A stretch of DNA of 64,000 nucleotides. Origin: Pseudomonas putida (GTDB lineage Bacteria; Pseudomonadota; Gammaproteobacteria; Pseudomonadales; Pseudomonadaceae). Under the pieces are notes generated by a model. It saw nothing but the letters and a program-made list of their open reading frames with translations, was not told where the DNA came from and searched no databases. The stretch is from contig NZ_CP113097.1 in the NCBI RefSeq assembly GCF_026625125.1, positions 5,504,001-5,568,000 of the forward strand. Reading direction: 5' to 3'. This document shows positions 45,065 to 54,214 of the stretch, piece after piece; position 1 is the stretch's first letter, and each line of letters opens with the position of its first letter. The translations under genes and the position numbers were made by a program.

Positions 45065-45472
45065 CTAGGATTCCTGCAATACTCTAAGTGCAGCCGAGGC
45101 TAAAAAACCAGACCGGCTTTTTTGCTCAGGATGATGTTTTACATACTCGTCAATGCGATTTAGCAAATGCCCAGGCAAGGTTATATTCAGCTTCTCAGCC
45201 TTGCCTAGATACTTCGTTATATCAATATCAACCACTGCCCAGGTGCAGCCTGCATATTCAGGATTAGCCGAATGGACGGTTAACTTATTTGCGGTAGGAA
45301 TCACCGCTCCATCCTCGGCCAGTAATTCCAAGTGACCCTCGATCGCTTCTTTGGCCATCGCCAGAGCATCGTCGAGATCATCACCCGCTGAGAAGCAGCC
45401 CGGAATATCTGGAACTTCGACACCCCAAGCGTGTTGCTCATCGCCAGGAAGAATCGCAATTGGATAAAGCAC
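45065..45472 (-). CDS. hicB: HicB antitoxin
   Basis: Encodes 135 residues from GTG 45472, preceded by GAGGAGG at eight bases; a longer frame from ATG 45520 has no ribosome binding site and would add 16 residues before the usual LYPIAI start. Residues 1-70 are the partial-RNase-H-like HicB fold (GVEVPDIPGCFSAGDDLDDA). The C-terminus is a ribbon-helix-helix DNA-binding domain (KLNITLPGHLLNRIDEYVKH). It should bind HicA and, as a complex, repress the operon. Confidence 0.92.
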   Translation of the reverse strand: MLYPIAILPGDEQHAWGVEVPDIPGCFSAGDDLDDALAMAKEAIEGHLELLAEDGAVIPTANKLTVHSANPEYAGCTWAVVDIDITKYLGKAEKLNITLPGHLLNRIDEYVKHHPEQKSRSGFLASAALRVLQES

Positions 45473-45582
45473 TGATTTGTCCTCCTCGGACGCTGTGATG
45501 TATCCCCTAGCTATCGACATCAGCTAGGTCAGATTCAACCGCTGGACTCAATGGAGATCAAGCGGTTGAAAGGCCCTCCTTC

Positions 45583-45762
45583 TCACAGTTGGGCTTGTTT
45601 CAGAATACTGTTGATCGTTTTCAGCAGCAGATCTTTCTTTGGATGTGGGATTGTCACCAACCCCGGTTTCGTTGGGTGTTTGAAGTGGTGATGACTCCCT
45701 TTCACCCGTACCTCGACCCAGCCATCCGCTTCGATCCTCGCTATCAGCTCGCGGCTATTCAC
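45583..45762 (-). CDS. hicA: HicA toxin (mRNA interferase)
   Basis: Encodes 59 residues from GTG 45762 with an excellent ribosome binding site (AAGGAGG). The dsRNA-binding-like fold shows SRELIARIEADGWVEVRVKG and the catalytic-His motif GSHHHFKHP, then VTIPHPKKDL. HicA cleaves mRNA independently of ribosomes. It is first in the operon, 110 bases before hicB; this gap is longer than in most hicAB pairs and could hold a separate hicB signal. Confidence 0.92.
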   Translation of the reverse strand: MNSRELIARIEADGWVEVRVKGSHHHFKHPTKPGLVTIPHPKKDLLLKTINSILKQAQL

Positions 45763-45786
45763 ATCACCTCCTTTCGCTGCGCCACT

Positions 45787-45823
45787 GGTGGTTACCATAA
45801 CTACCAAAGCTTGTGACTGTCAA
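45787..45823 (-). promoter_or_regulatory. hicAB promoter with overlapping operator
   Basis: On the minus strand: -35 TTGACA (45823-45818), 18-base spacer, -10 TATGGT (45799-45794). The -10 box is inside an imperfect palindrome GGTAGTTATGGTAACCACC (45805-45787), a natural site for the HicB ribbon-helix-helix domain. Confidence 0.65.
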
Positions 45824-46186
45824 CACTATACCCACCGGTGGATTAGCTGTTTGCCGCACCATTCCAAGGCTGCCCGGCTGGGCGGCGGTTGGTCTGCATT
45901 TCATCCCCGCGGCCAGGGTCAGGCAGGCGATAAGTCCAGCGACAACATGGGCGTGCGTTTGCGCGAAGGCGTGATATATGTGCACAGCGTCTTGATAGGC
46001 CTGAACTGCGCTCGACCATCCGCATCAGCGCAGGGGGTGAGATCAGCGAAAGCGAGTTATAGGCGTGAATGTGGCTGATGGAGCGCGGCGAGAGCTTTGC
46101 ACAGGAGACAGGGGAAGTTGCTGTAGCGAAAAGCGGCTCGGGAAGGAAGGAGAGCCTGCTCATGGGGCAGAATGCCGTGCATCTGT
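45824..46186. other. No supported gene
   Basis: Between the hicAB promoter and the REP pair at 46187 several short frames are open on both strands, but none has a ribosome binding site or recognisable sequence. GC content is that of the core genome. Confidence 0.4.
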
Positions 46187-46270
46187 GCCGGCCTCATCGC
46201 CGGCAAGCCGGCTCCCACTTGGATCTGGGGAGGCCGGCTTGCCGGCGAATGGGCTGCAGGGCAGCCCTAA
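46187..46270. repeat. REP inverted pair next to the porin gene
   Basis: CATCGCCGGCAAGCCGGCTC and its inverse GGCCGGCTTGCCGGCGAA face each other about 15 bases apart, followed by GGGCTGCAGGGCAGCCC. It lies just past the porin stop and may end that transcript. Confidence 0.8.
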
Positions 46271-46282
46271 GCCAGGTCAGTA

Positions 46283-47572
46283 TCAGAAGATGCTGATCGG
46301 GTACTCGACGAATACGCGAACTTCGTTGCCGTCGTCGAAGTAGCCGTTCTGGCGAACGCTTTCCGACGTGCGCAGCCAGGAGCCGCGCAGCTTGACCGAC
46401 AGGTCTTTGGCCGGGCCGTCTTGGACCACGTAGCGAAGCTGGTTGAAGATTTCACGCTCCTTGCCTTCGCCGTAGCCGTGGGTGTTGATGTTGTCACCAC
46501 GCACGTAAGCGATCTTGTAGGTCAGCCCCGGAACGCCGTAGGCGCCAAAGTCCAGACCGTAGGCAACCTGCCAGGAACGCTCGTCTTCGGCGTTGAAGTC
46601 AGACCAGTAGGAGTTGGCCAGGTAGATGGTCGAACCACCGTCACCCACGCCACCGCGGTCCTGGTACCAGCCATAGTTGTAGCCAGTGCTGCCTGTGCTG
46701 CGCTGGTGCGCCAGGGTCACCGAGTGCGGGCCGAACGCGTAGGTGGCCGCCAGGCTCCAGATGGTGTTGTCGTCGCCAGTCAGGTCGGCTTTCTGCACGT
46801 ACTTGCTGTTGATGTCCGACTTGTAGCCATTGAAGTCCAGGGTCAGGGACTGGTCTGCCGCGATCGGGAAGACGTAGTTCAGGCCCAGGTAGTGCTTCTT
46901 CATCACGTCTTCGATGTTGGACGTGTAGGCAGAGGCCGTGAAGTTGTCGGTGAACTTGTAGCTGCCACCGAACACATCAATCGACTTCAGGTGGCCGCTG
47001 TCACGACCCTCGGCACTCTTGCGCGCCTCCTGGGTGAAGTGGCCGGCATTCAGTTCCAGGCCCTCGATCTCCTTGGAGGTGATGAAGGTACCGGTGTAGC
47101 TCTCTGGCAGCAGACGGCTGTCGTCGTACTGCAGCACTGGCAGCGCAGGCATCATGTCACCGTACTTCAGTACAGTGTTGGATACGCGGAACTTGATCGC
47201 GGCACCGGCACGCGCCAGGTTGTGCGGCGAGTTTGCCGGCGCAGTGTCGCTGGCCTTGAAGAAGTCGACGCCGGCAGCGCCGTTACGGCCTTTGCCGCCG
47301 TCCAGGCGCACGGCATACAGGCCGAAGGCGTCAACGCCTACGCCCACGGTGCCCTGGGTGAAGCCGGAGGAGAAGTTGCCGATGAACGCCTGGCCCCACT
47401 CGCTCTGGTCCTTGGTGCCGTGTTTCTTGTCACGGTCCATGTAAGCGTTACGCAGAAGAATGTTTGCGTGGCTGTCTTCGATGAAGCCTTTGCTTTCGGC
47501 CTGCTCGTTGGCCTGGGCCTGGGTCGCGGCGATCATCGCCAAAGCGACCAGGCTGATCCTGGTTTTCAACAT
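46283..47572 (-). CDS. OprD-family outer membrane porin
   Basis: Encodes 429 residues. The signal peptide ends TQAQA-NEQAES. The mature barrel shows OprD-family landmarks: GFIEDSHANILLRNAYMDRD, AFIGNFSSGFTQGTVGVGVD, and the end VRVFVEYPISIF with the terminal Phe. Family members are 18-stranded, usually substrate-selective channels for small carboxylates or amino acids. It is closer in style to OprE/OprQ members than to OprD itself, but that is a judgement by eye. Monocistronic. Confidence 0.9.
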   Translation of the reverse strand: MLKTRISLVALAMIAATQAQANEQAESKGFIEDSHANILLRNAYMDRDKKHGTKDQSEWGQAFIGNFSSGFTQGTVGVGVDAFGLYAVRLDGGKGRNGAAGVDFFKASDTAPANSPHNLARAGAAIKFRVSNTVLKYGDMMPALPVLQYDDSRLLPESYTGTFITSKEIEGLELNAGHFTQEARKSAEGRDSGHLKSIDVFGGSYKFTDNFTASAYTSNIEDVMKKHYLGLNYVFPIAADQSLTLDFNGYKSDINSKYVQKADLTGDDNTIWSLAATYAFGPHSVTLAHQRSTGSTGYNYGWYQDRGGVGDGGSTIYLANSYWSDFNAEDERSWQVAYGLDFGAYGVPGLTYKIAYVRGDNINTHGYGEGKEREIFNQLRYVVQDGPAKDLSVKLRGSWLRTSESVRQNGYFDDGNEVRVFVEYPISIF

Positions 47573-48046
47573 CTTGTTTTCCTTGTTTCGTAATCAAAAA
47601 CGCTCTGCAATATGACGCCAGGAACCAACGCCCCTTCGTAGGTTCGACGCTATGCGGATCCGAACTGATAAGGCCCGCCAGTGGTCGTGTGGCGGGCCTT
47701 GTGCAGCAGCATGGCCAGGTCATGGCCAGCAGGCGTTGGCCGAATCCTAGCCGCGTGCGATTACAAATGTCAAAAATTCGTGAAATGCAGAACGATATAA
47801 CCAAAATAAGGCCATCGTGCAGGGCAATTCCTTGCATGATCGCGCTATCGGCGGGCAATTTATCTCTGGTGGGATAGGTCGCTTTATTGCGTAGGGCAAT
47901 TCTGAAATGAAGCCTCAGCACGGCGCCCTCAGTGGCGCGCTCATGTGCAGCTTCTGGTGTTGCAACAGGCCTCGGCCCGTCAGAAATGAAAACGCCACCG
48001 CAAGTGCGGTGGCGTTTCTAGAGGGTGGTTTGGGCTCCTGCCCTGT
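47573..48046. other. Porin upstream region with 11-bp hairpin
   Basis: A perfect inverted repeat AAGGCCCGCCA (47670-47680) / TGGCGGGCCTT (47690-47700) lies about 100 bases before the porin start; there is no T tract. Bases 47750-47890 are AT-richer and may hold the porin promoter. No gene. Confidence 0.45.
47986..48016 (-). terminator. Terminator of the 48047 small gene
   Basis: Stem AACGCCACCGC (47991-48001) / GCGGTGGCGTT (48006-48016) with an AAGT loop, and TTTTC following on the minus strand; 30 bases past the gene's stop. Confidence 0.82.
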
Positions 48047-48244
48047 TCAGTGCCACACGCCCAGCAGCGCTTCCAGCTCCGCATCGCTGATCAGGCCCTG
48101 CGGATAGCGGCCAACCAGCAAACGTCGTGGGTCGGTCGTCCTGACCCGATTGCTTCCATGGTGTTTCAACCAATGTGCCAAGGTCTTCAGCGCTTGGTGG
48201 TTTACTGCCAATGGGCGCAAAGCCGTCTCACTTGCTGCGTTCAT
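48047..48244 (-). CDS. Small hypothetical protein
   Basis: Encodes 65 residues from ATG 48244, with AAGGAG ten bases upstream and its own terminator at 47986, both of which support a real gene. The sequence (ALKTLAHWLKHHGSNRVRTT; RRLLVGRYPQGLISDAELEA) is basic in the middle and helical. No family recognised, no signal or membrane segment. Confidence 0.68.
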   Translation of the reverse strand: MNAASETALRPLAVNHQALKTLAHWLKHHGSNRVRTTDPRRLLVGRYPQGLISDAELEALLGVWH

Positions 48245-48381
48245 GTCTACACGTACTCCTTACCCCGTGAGCGGCTAATCTACGGCTTGATTGTTACAGA
48301 ACGGAGTGACCGTACTGCGAGTTAACCCTCTGAAAACAATACAAAACATATGCCATTTCGACATGCCGCACGTCGCGGCCG

Positions 48382-48411
48382 AAAAAAAACCCGTCAGGCG
48401 ACGGGCTTTTT
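48382..48411 (-). terminator. Terminator of aguA
   Basis: Stem CCCGTC (48390-48395) / GACGGG (48400-48405) with an eight-T tract on the minus strand, 14 bases past the aguA stop. Confidence 0.85.
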
Positions 48412-48424
48412 CGGATGCGTTGCG

Positions 48425-49531
48425 TCAGCGCTTGACCGGCGCCGGTTGCTGCTGTGTCAGGCAGTGGATGTTGCCACCCCCCAGCAGCAGTTCACGCCCG
48501 GGGATCATCACCACCTCGTGGTCCGGGAAAACCTTGGCCAGAATGGCTCTGGCCTGGGCATCTGCCGGGTCATTGAAGCTTGGCGCGATGATGCCGCCGT
48601 TGACGATCAGGAAGTTCACGTAAGACCCGGCCAGGCGTACCGACGGGTCTCGCTCCTGGCTACCGGCCACGTGGTCGACACCGGCACACTCCTCCTCAGT
48701 AGCGAACAGCGGCCCAGGAATGGGCATCTTGTGCACCACAAACTCGCGGCCTTTGGCATCGCGGCTGTTTTTCAGCACCTCATAGGCGGCATGGCAGCGC
48801 GCGTAGTTGGGGTCGTTGGAATCATCGGTCCAGGCCAGTAACACTTCGCCTGGGCTGACGTAACAGCAGAAGTTGTCGACGTGGCCGTCGGTTTCGTCGT
48901 TGTACAGGCCATCGGGCAGCCAGACGATGGTCTCCACCGCCAGGTGCTCACGCAGGATCTCTTCGATCTGCTCGCGGTTCAGGTGCGGGTTGCGGTTGCG
49001 GTTGAGCAGGCACTCTTCGGTCGTGATCAGGGTGCCCTCGCCGTCCACATGGATCGAGCCGCCCTCCAGCACGAAGCCTTCGGTCTGGTAGCGCTGGCAA
49101 CGCTCCATCTCCAGCACCTTGGCTGCCAGCTCCTCATCGCGGTTCCATGGCGCGTACAGGCCGCCGTCGAAGCCGCCCCAGGCGTTGAAGCCCCAATCCA
49201 CACCGCGCACTTCGCCCGAATCGTTGATGACGAAGGTCGGGCCGGTATCACGCACCCAGGCGTCGTCGTTGCTGATTTCCACCACACGGATGTTCGGCAG
49301 GTCGAGCTGGCGGCGGGCGTTTTCGTACTGCCCGGCAGAAACGGCAACGGTCACTGGCTCGAAGCGGGCGATGGCCTTGGCCAGGGTGACGTGGGCAGCC
49401 TGGGCAGGCTTGCCGCCCAGGCGCCAGTTGTCCGAACGCTCGGGCCAGACCATCCATACCTGGCTTTGCGGCGCCCATTCGGCGGGCATGTGGAAACCGT
49501 CGGCGCGGGGGGTGGAGTTGAGGGTTTTCAT
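48425..49531 (-). CDS. aguA: Agmatine deiminase AguA
   Basis: Encodes 368 residues from ATG 49531 (AGAGG upstream); the frame to 49567 adds twelve unsupported codons. It belongs to the guanidino-group-modifying family: [18 protein letters not shown] near the N-terminus, the [14 protein letters not shown] substrate loop, the GHVDNF motif with catalytic His, and the nucleophile Cys near the end in GGGNIHC. It hydrolyses agmatine to N-carbamoylputrescine and ammonia, feeding putrescine synthesis. No aguB amidohydrolase is adjacent. Confidence 0.95.
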   Translation of the reverse strand: MKTLNSTPRADGFHMPAEWAPQSQVWMVWPERSDNWRLGGKPAQAAHVTLAKAIARFEPVTVAVSAGQYENARRQLDLPNIRVVEISNDDAWVRDTGPTFVINDSGEVRGVDWGFNAWGGFDGGLYAPWNRDEELAAKVLEMERCQRYQTEGFVLEGGSIHVDGEGTLITTEECLLNRNRNPHLNREQIEEILREHLAVETIVWLPDGLYNDETDGHVDNFCCYVSPGEVLLAWTDDSNDPNYARCHAAYEVLKNSRDAKGREFVVHKMPIPGPLFATEEECAGVDHVAGSQERDPSVRLAGSYVNFLIVNGGIIAPSFNDPADAQARAILAKVFPDHEVVMIPGRELLLGGGNIHCLTQQQPAPVKR

Positions 49532-49587
49532 GGGTAACCTCTGCAAAGGCCCTAGGCCGATGGTCAATGTGGATGGCGATTTTATAA

Positions 49588-49601
49588 CCGATATATATCG
49601 G
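49588..49601. promoter_or_regulatory. Perfect palindrome CCGATATATATCGG upstream of aguA
   Basis: A 14-bp perfect palindrome about 57 bases before the aguA start, at promoter distance. It is a plausible operator for a local or remote regulator of agmatine use; no regulator gene is adjacent. Confidence 0.5.
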
Positions 49602-49630
49602 CATTAAAAGCCTGAAACAGCCGAACGGCT

Positions 49631-49675
49631 AATAAAAATGCCGCCCAAGCCGATAACAATCGACGTGAGCGGCAT
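49631..49675 (-). terminator. Terminator-like hairpin after the kinase/PLP fusion gene
   Basis: ATGCCGC (49638-49644) / GCGGCAT (49669-49675) with a long loop, and TTTTTATT following on the minus strand, ten bases past the stop at 49685. Confidence 0.55.
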
Positions 49676-49684
49676 CGCTGATGC

Positions 49685-52585
49685 TTACAGCTCCTCGGAC
49701 AGGATGCGGTCCACACTGTTCACAAAGTAGTCCACGCTGGCCCGCGTGGTGCACATCGGCGGTTTGATCTTGAGGATGTTCAGGTAATCGCCGGTCGGCT
49801 GCATGAAGATCCCAAGGTCACGCAGGCGGTCGCACAGCATCATGGTTTCTTCGGTGGCCGGCTCCAGGGTCTGGCGATCACGCACCAGCTCCAGACCTAG
49901 GTAGAAGCCCGAACCATGGACGGCACCAGCAAGCGGATGTTTATCGACCAACGTTTGCAGGCGCGCTTTGAAATAACGCCCGGTTTCGCGGGTGTTCTGC
50001 CACAAGCCCTCCTCATCCATCACGTCCAGCACCGCCATGCCGATACGGCAACTCACCGGGCTGCCGCCCGCCGAGGAGAAGAAGTAGCCCTGCGCCTCCA
50101 GCGCCTCAGCAATCTCGCGCCGGGTGATCACCGCCCCCAGTGGCTGGCCATTGCCCATACCCTTGGCCATGGTGATGATGTCGGGCACCACACCCTGCTC
50201 CTCGAAGCCCCAGAAGTACTCGCCCAGGCGGCCATAGCCCACCTGCACTTCATCGGCGATGCACACACCGCCGCGGGCACGGACCTTGGCATAGGCTTCT
50301 TTCAGGTAACCCGCCGGCAGCGAGATGCCACCGGCGTTGCCATAAACCGGTTCGCAGATCATGCCGGCCAGCTGACGGCCACGGGCATCGAGGTCGGCGA
50401 GCTTGGCATCGACGTCACGCAGGTAGTCACCGGCACTGTCTGCGCCGCGGTAGCGGCCACGGAAGGTATTCGGCGCCTCGACCGGGTGTACCCAGTCGGG
50501 CCGGGTTTCCAGGGCTTGCGGGTTGTCGGCGATGGAGGTGGAAATGGCATCGGTGGCTACCGACCAGCCATGGTAGGCCTCCAGCACGCTGAGCAGGTCG
50601 CGCCCGCCGCTGTAGGCCCAGGCCAGGCGGATGGCCAGGTCGTTGGCCTCGGTACCACTGTTGACCAGGAACACTCGGTCAAAGCCCGCCGGCGCCAGCT
50701 TGAGCAGGCGCTCGGAAAACTCGGCAATGGCCGCGTAATGGAAGCGCGAGTTGGTATTGAGCAACGACCACTGCCGTGCCGACTCGGCCACCATGCGAGG
50801 GTGGCCATGGCCCAGTACCGCGACGTTGTTGAGCATGTCGAGGTAGGAGCGGCCTTGCATGTCGATCAGGTAGTTGCGCCAGCCGCGTTCGATGTGGGGT
50901 GGCTTTGCATAGTAGTGCTTCTGCGAGCGGGCGAAGCTGGCGTCACGGCGGGCCAGCAATGCCTGCGGGTCGGCCAACGGCTCGGCATCGCAATCGAAGC
51001 CCAGCAATGCTGCAGGCGAGGGGCACAGCGCCAGCCAGGCGGCAGCCTGGGAAGGTGCAGCGAACAGGGGCGGCTGGATGCTGGCATCCAGGCACAGCTG
51101 CACACTGAGAAAACCACAGCTGGTGCCCAGCGCCTGCCCCTTGGCCACGGCCTGGCCGTCTGCGGGCGTATCTTCCAGGCCACTGAGCCACAAGGCCCAC
51201 TGCGCCGTGCGCAAGCAGCCACGGCCATCGCCATGGCGCTGCCAGGTCCCGGCCTGCGGTGCCTGTACCTCGCTGCCGTTGGGCACATGCAATTCGACGC
51301 CCAGGGCGCAGGTGGCCGGTTCATCGGGGCGGTCGATGTGGGTTTGCGACAGACGATACTGGCCATGCAGGCTGCAGGCAGGCGCGGGCTGCGCCGTCAG
51401 TTGACGCTGATCGAAGCCAGGCTGCTCCCAGTTACCCGCTTCGCAGAGGGGGCTGAGCACGCCCAGGTCGACGCGGGTTACTGCCTCGAGCGCTAGGTTC
51501 GGCAGCAACAGGGCGCAATCGGTCAGGTCCGGTCGGCTCGGCTCGATGCCGGCGGCCTGCAAAATGGCCGCTTCCATCAGGGCAAAAGGCACGGCGGTGG
51601 CGGTATCGAAGATCTCCCACTCATGGGCGATGTTGTCACGGGTGTACTGGTTGTCGGGGTCCACGGCCAGTTGTTGCTCACTGCTGAGTACCAACACGGC
51701 CGCGCGGTTGAGCACCAGCGGCCACAGGGCGCGCAACTCGGCTTCGCTCAGCGGGTTGAGGGCCTGGTAGGCGCTCACGGCCGGCAGGATGCGTAGCGGA
51801 TCGCCTTCGGCGTGGTGCAGCAAGGCCGCGCAGGTAACCGACAGGTCGGCGATACGCCAGGTACGCACCAGGTCACCGAAATCGATGATGCCCTGCAGCT
51901 GCCACTGGCGCTGCTCATCGCGGGCCCAGACGGCATTGTCATCGGTGATGTCCAGGTGCACGGCCTGGCTCGGCAAGGCGTCCGCCAGCGGTGCCAGGTT
52001 TGCGGCGGCCAGGCGCGTGGCCTGTTCCACGCGGGCGCGCTGCCCGGCATCCTGCAGCACTGGCAACAAATGCTCGATCAGCGCCTGGGCGTGCTGCGGG
52101 TCCCATTGCAGGGTGCGCACCAGGCCTGGGTGGTCGAAATCGGCCAAGGCTTTGTCGACCCGGGCGCACAGCGCGCCCAGTTCGGCCATCAGCCGCGGCT
52201 GAATGTGCTTGAGGCGGGTCAGCGGCTGCCCCTCTATATAATCGAGCAGGCGGGCGCGCAGCGGTTGGCCATCGATGTCCAATGCCAACAACGACTGGCC
52301 GTCACGTGCCGGGCGTACGGCAGGTACCGGCAAGCCTTGCGCGCGCAGGTACGCCAGCGCCGCATGCTGCGCCTCCAGTTCCATCCGGGCATAATTGCCG
52401 TGGCAAACCTTGAGCACGAACCGCTCCTGGCCCGTATCCAGCCGCAAGTTCAGGTCTTGCTGGCTGCCCAGCCGGGACAGGCTGCCGGCCAGGTCGTAAT
52501 GCGCCTGGAGCAAGGCATGCGCCTGGGCTTCGCTGAGCGAAGGGCTTGGCAAGCTGGAACGCTGGATAAGGGTGCTGAGGGGCAT
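49685..52585 (-). CDS. Three-part fusion: APH-type kinase, M23-like domain, class III PLP aminotransferase/phospho-lyase
   Basis: Encodes 966 residues. Residues 1-330: aminoglycoside-phosphotransferase/hydroxylysine-kinase fold ([14 protein letters not shown] catalytic loop, GIIDFGD metal loop). Residues about 360-520: a small region resembling the M23/lipoyl-like module ([32 protein letters not shown]). Residues 540-966: class III aminotransferase with [24 protein letters not shown] and the PLP lysine in TMAKGMGNG. In vertebrates a kinase and a phospho-lyase related to these ends act in sequence on hydroxylysine or phosphoethanolamine, so a kinase-then-lyase enzyme is plausible. ATG 52585 follows AGAGG. 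Substrate unknown; neighbour aguA hints at polyamine metabolism. Confidence 0.82.
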   Translation of the reverse strand: MPLSTLIQRSSLPSPSLSEAQAHALLQAHYDLAGSLSRLGSQQDLNLRLDTGQERFVLKVCHGNYARMELEAQHAALAYLRAQGLPVPAVRPARDGQSLLALDIDGQPLRARLLDYIEGQPLTRLKHIQPRLMAELGALCARVDKALADFDHPGLVRTLQWDPQHAQALIEHLLPVLQDAGQRARVEQATRLAAANLAPLADALPSQAVHLDITDDNAVWARDEQRQWQLQGIIDFGDLVRTWRIADLSVTCAALLHHAEGDPLRILPAVSAYQALNPLSEAELRALWPLVLNRAAVLVLSSEQQLAVDPDNQYTRDNIAHEWEIFDTATAVPFALMEAAILQAAGIEPSRPDLTDCALLLPNLALEAVTRVDLGVLSPLCEAGNWEQPGFDQRQLTAQPAPACSLHGQYRLSQTHIDRPDEPATCALGVELHVPNGSEVQAPQAGTWQRHGDGRGCLRTAQWALWLSGLEDTPADGQAVAKGQALGTSCGFLSVQLCLDASIQPPLFAAPSQAAAWLALCPSPAALLGFDCDAEPLADPQALLARRDASFARSQKHYYAKPPHIERGWRNYLIDMQGRSYLDMLNNVAVLGHGHPRMVAESARQWSLLNTNSRFHYAAIAEFSERLLKLAPAGFDRVFLVNSGTEANDLAIRLAWAYSGGRDLLSVLEAYHGWSVATDAISTSIADNPQALETRPDWVHPVEAPNTFRGRYRGADSAGDYLRDVDAKLADLDARGRQLAGMICEPVYGNAGGISLPAGYLKEAYAKVRARGGVCIADEVQVGYGRLGEYFWGFEEQGVVPDIITMAKGMGNGQPLGAVITRREIAEALEAQGYFFSSAGGSPVSCRIGMAVLDVMDEEGLWQNTRETGRYFKARLQTLVDKHPLAGAVHGSGFYLGLELVRDRQTLEPATEETMMLCDRLRDLGIFMQPTGDYLNILKIKPPMCTTRASVDYFVNSVDRILSEEL

Positions 52586-52621
52586 GAAGATGGAACCTCT
52601 TTTACTTTTCGCTTATCTCGC

Positions 52622-52652
52622 CACTGCCGAAGCCGATACACAAGTGGCAGTG
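52622..52652. promoter_or_regulatory. Inverted repeat in the divergent fusion-gene/rmlC region
   Basis: CACTGCC (52622-52628) and GGCAGTG (52646-52652) are perfect inverted arms with a 17-base spacer, about 40 bases before the start of the kinase/PLP fusion gene. A possible operator. Nothing else is seen in 52586-52776. Confidence 0.4.
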
Positions 52653-52776
52653 ATGAAATGATGATCGTGCGTCCACGCTCGGTCATGATGGCAATCCGGG
52701 CTGCAAAGCACCAACGCGGCTACATTGAACGAGGCCGGTACGGTCCACCCCTGAGTACACTGGTCAGAAAATTGCC

Positions 52777-53319
52777 ATGAACATAATCGCTACAGACATT
52801 CCCGACGTACTGATCATCGAGCCCAAGCTCTTCGGTGACAGCCGCGGCTTTTTCTTCGAAAGCTTCAATGCCCGCGAGTTTGCCAGGCTGACAGGCTTTG
52901 ACGCCCATTTCGTCCAGGACAACCACTCCCGCTCACAGCGCGGCGTGCTCCGCGGGCTTCACTACCAGATCGACAACCCCCAGGGCAAACTGGTGCGGGT
53001 CGTTCAGGGTGAAGTGCTGGATGTGGCCGTGGATATCCGCCGCAGCTCACCGACATTCGGCCGCTGGGTGGCCACCCGCCTTTGTGCCGAAGACCACCGC
53101 CAATTCTGGATCCCACCAGGGTTCGCCCATGGTTTCCTGGTGTTGAGCGAGTCGGCTGACTTCCTGTACAAGACCACCGACTACTACAACCCCGCCGCCG
53201 AGCGCTGCATCCGCTGGGATGACCCACAGCTGGCCATTGACTGGGGCGTGGAAGCGCCGCTGCTGTCGGCCAAGGACCAGGCCGGCGCGCTGCTGGCTGA
53301 CGCGGACCTGTTCCCATGA
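52777..53319 (+). CDS. rmlC: dTDP-4-dehydrorhamnose 3,5-epimerase RmlC
   Basis: Encodes 180 residues of the RmlC cupin. The catalytic His region is VLRGLHYQ, preceded by FVQDNHSRSQRGVL; the second part shows VVQGEVLDVAVDIR and WIPPGFAHGF. It epimerises the 4-keto sugar intermediate of dTDP-L-rhamnose. Coupled to rmlD (ATGA). rmlB and rmlA are not adjacent. Confidence 0.95.
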   Translation: MNIIATDIPDVLIIEPKLFGDSRGFFFESFNAREFARLTGFDAHFVQDNHSRSQRGVLRGLHYQIDNPQGKLVRVVQGEVLDVAVDIRRSSPTFGRWVATRLCAEDHRQFWIPPGFAHGFLVLSESADFLYKTTDYYNPAAERCIRWDDPQLAIDWGVEAPLLSAKDQAGALLADADLFP

Positions 53320-54176
53320 GGGTGCTCGTGTGTGGCCACAATGGCCAGGTCGCCCAGGCGCTGAAAACGCAGCTGGCCGGCCTGGGCGAGGTGCACCTGC
53401 TGGGCCGCGACCAGTTGGACCTGGCACAGCCCGAGGCCTTGCGCGAACCGCTGCGCCAGCTCGCCCCCGCGCTGATCATCAATGCCGCCGCCTATACCGC
53501 CGTGGATCAGGCCGAAAGCGAGCCAGACACCGCCTTTGCGATCAATGGCCAAGCCCCTGGCGTGCTTGCCGAAGAAGCGCTGCGCCTTGGCGCACCACTG
53601 ATTCACTATTCCACCGACTACGTGTTCGACGGGGAAAAGGCCACGCCCTACACCGAGCAGGACGTACCCAACCCGCTCGGCGTCTATGGGCGCAGCAAGC
53701 TTGCCGGTGAGCAGGCCATCGCTGCCGTGGAGGGCGAACACTTGATTCTGCGTACCAGCTGGGTGTACTCGCTGCATGGGCGCAACTTCCTGCTGACCAT
53801 GCAACGCCTGCTGCAGGAAAAACCGCAACTGCGCGTGGTCGACGACCAGATCGGCGCGCCGACCTGGGCCACGACCATCGCCCACAGCACTCGCCTGCTG
53901 ATCGAACGCTGGCAGGCCGGCGGGGCCGGAGCCTGGGGCACCTATCACCTGACCGCCCAGGGCCAGACGTCATGGTTCGGCTTTGCTCAGGCCATCGGCG
54001 AGCAGCTCAAGGCCCGTGGCCTGCCCTGCGCCGAGCTGCTGCCGATCCCCTCCAGCGACTACCCCACGCCCGCGCGCCGGCCGGCCAACTCGCGCCTGGA
54101 CTGCTCGCGCCTGGCCCGCGAATGGGGCGTGACGCTGCCGCACTGGCAGCAGGCGCTGATCGACTGCCTCAAGTAG
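53316..54176 (+). CDS. rmlD: dTDP-4-dehydrorhamnose reductase RmlD
   Basis: Encodes 286 residues, a short-chain reductase. NAD(P) site VLVCGHNGQVAQAL at the N-terminus, STDYVFDG, and the YGRSK catalytic Tyr-Lys motif near residue 128. It makes dTDP-L-rhamnose for lipopolysaccharide or rhamnolipid. ATG 53316 overlaps the rmlC stop. In P. aeruginosa the order is rmlBDAC followed by dctB; here only C and D remain, in the order C-D. Confidence 0.95.
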   Translation: MRVLVCGHNGQVAQALKTQLAGLGEVHLLGRDQLDLAQPEALREPLRQLAPALIINAAAYTAVDQAESEPDTAFAINGQAPGVLAEEALRLGAPLIHYSTDYVFDGEKATPYTEQDVPNPLGVYGRSKLAGEQAIAAVEGEHLILRTSWVYSLHGRNFLLTMQRLLQEKPQLRVVDDQIGAPTWATTIAHSTRLLIERWQAGGAGAWGTYHLTAQGQTSWFGFAQAIGEQLKARGLPCAELLPIPSSDYPTPARRPANSRLDCSRLAREWGVTLPHWQQALIDCLK

Positions 54177-54185
54177 CGCATAATT

Positions 54186-54205
54186 GCGCCAGACTCTTCT
54201 GGCGC
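54186..54205 (+). terminator. Hairpin between rmlD and the sensor kinase gene
   Basis: Perfect 7-bp stem GCGCCAG (54186-54192) / CTGGCGC (54199-54205), followed by ATTTA; ten bases before the kinase start. A weak terminator or a translation-limiting structure. Confidence 0.5.
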
Positions 54206-54214
54206 ATTTACGCG

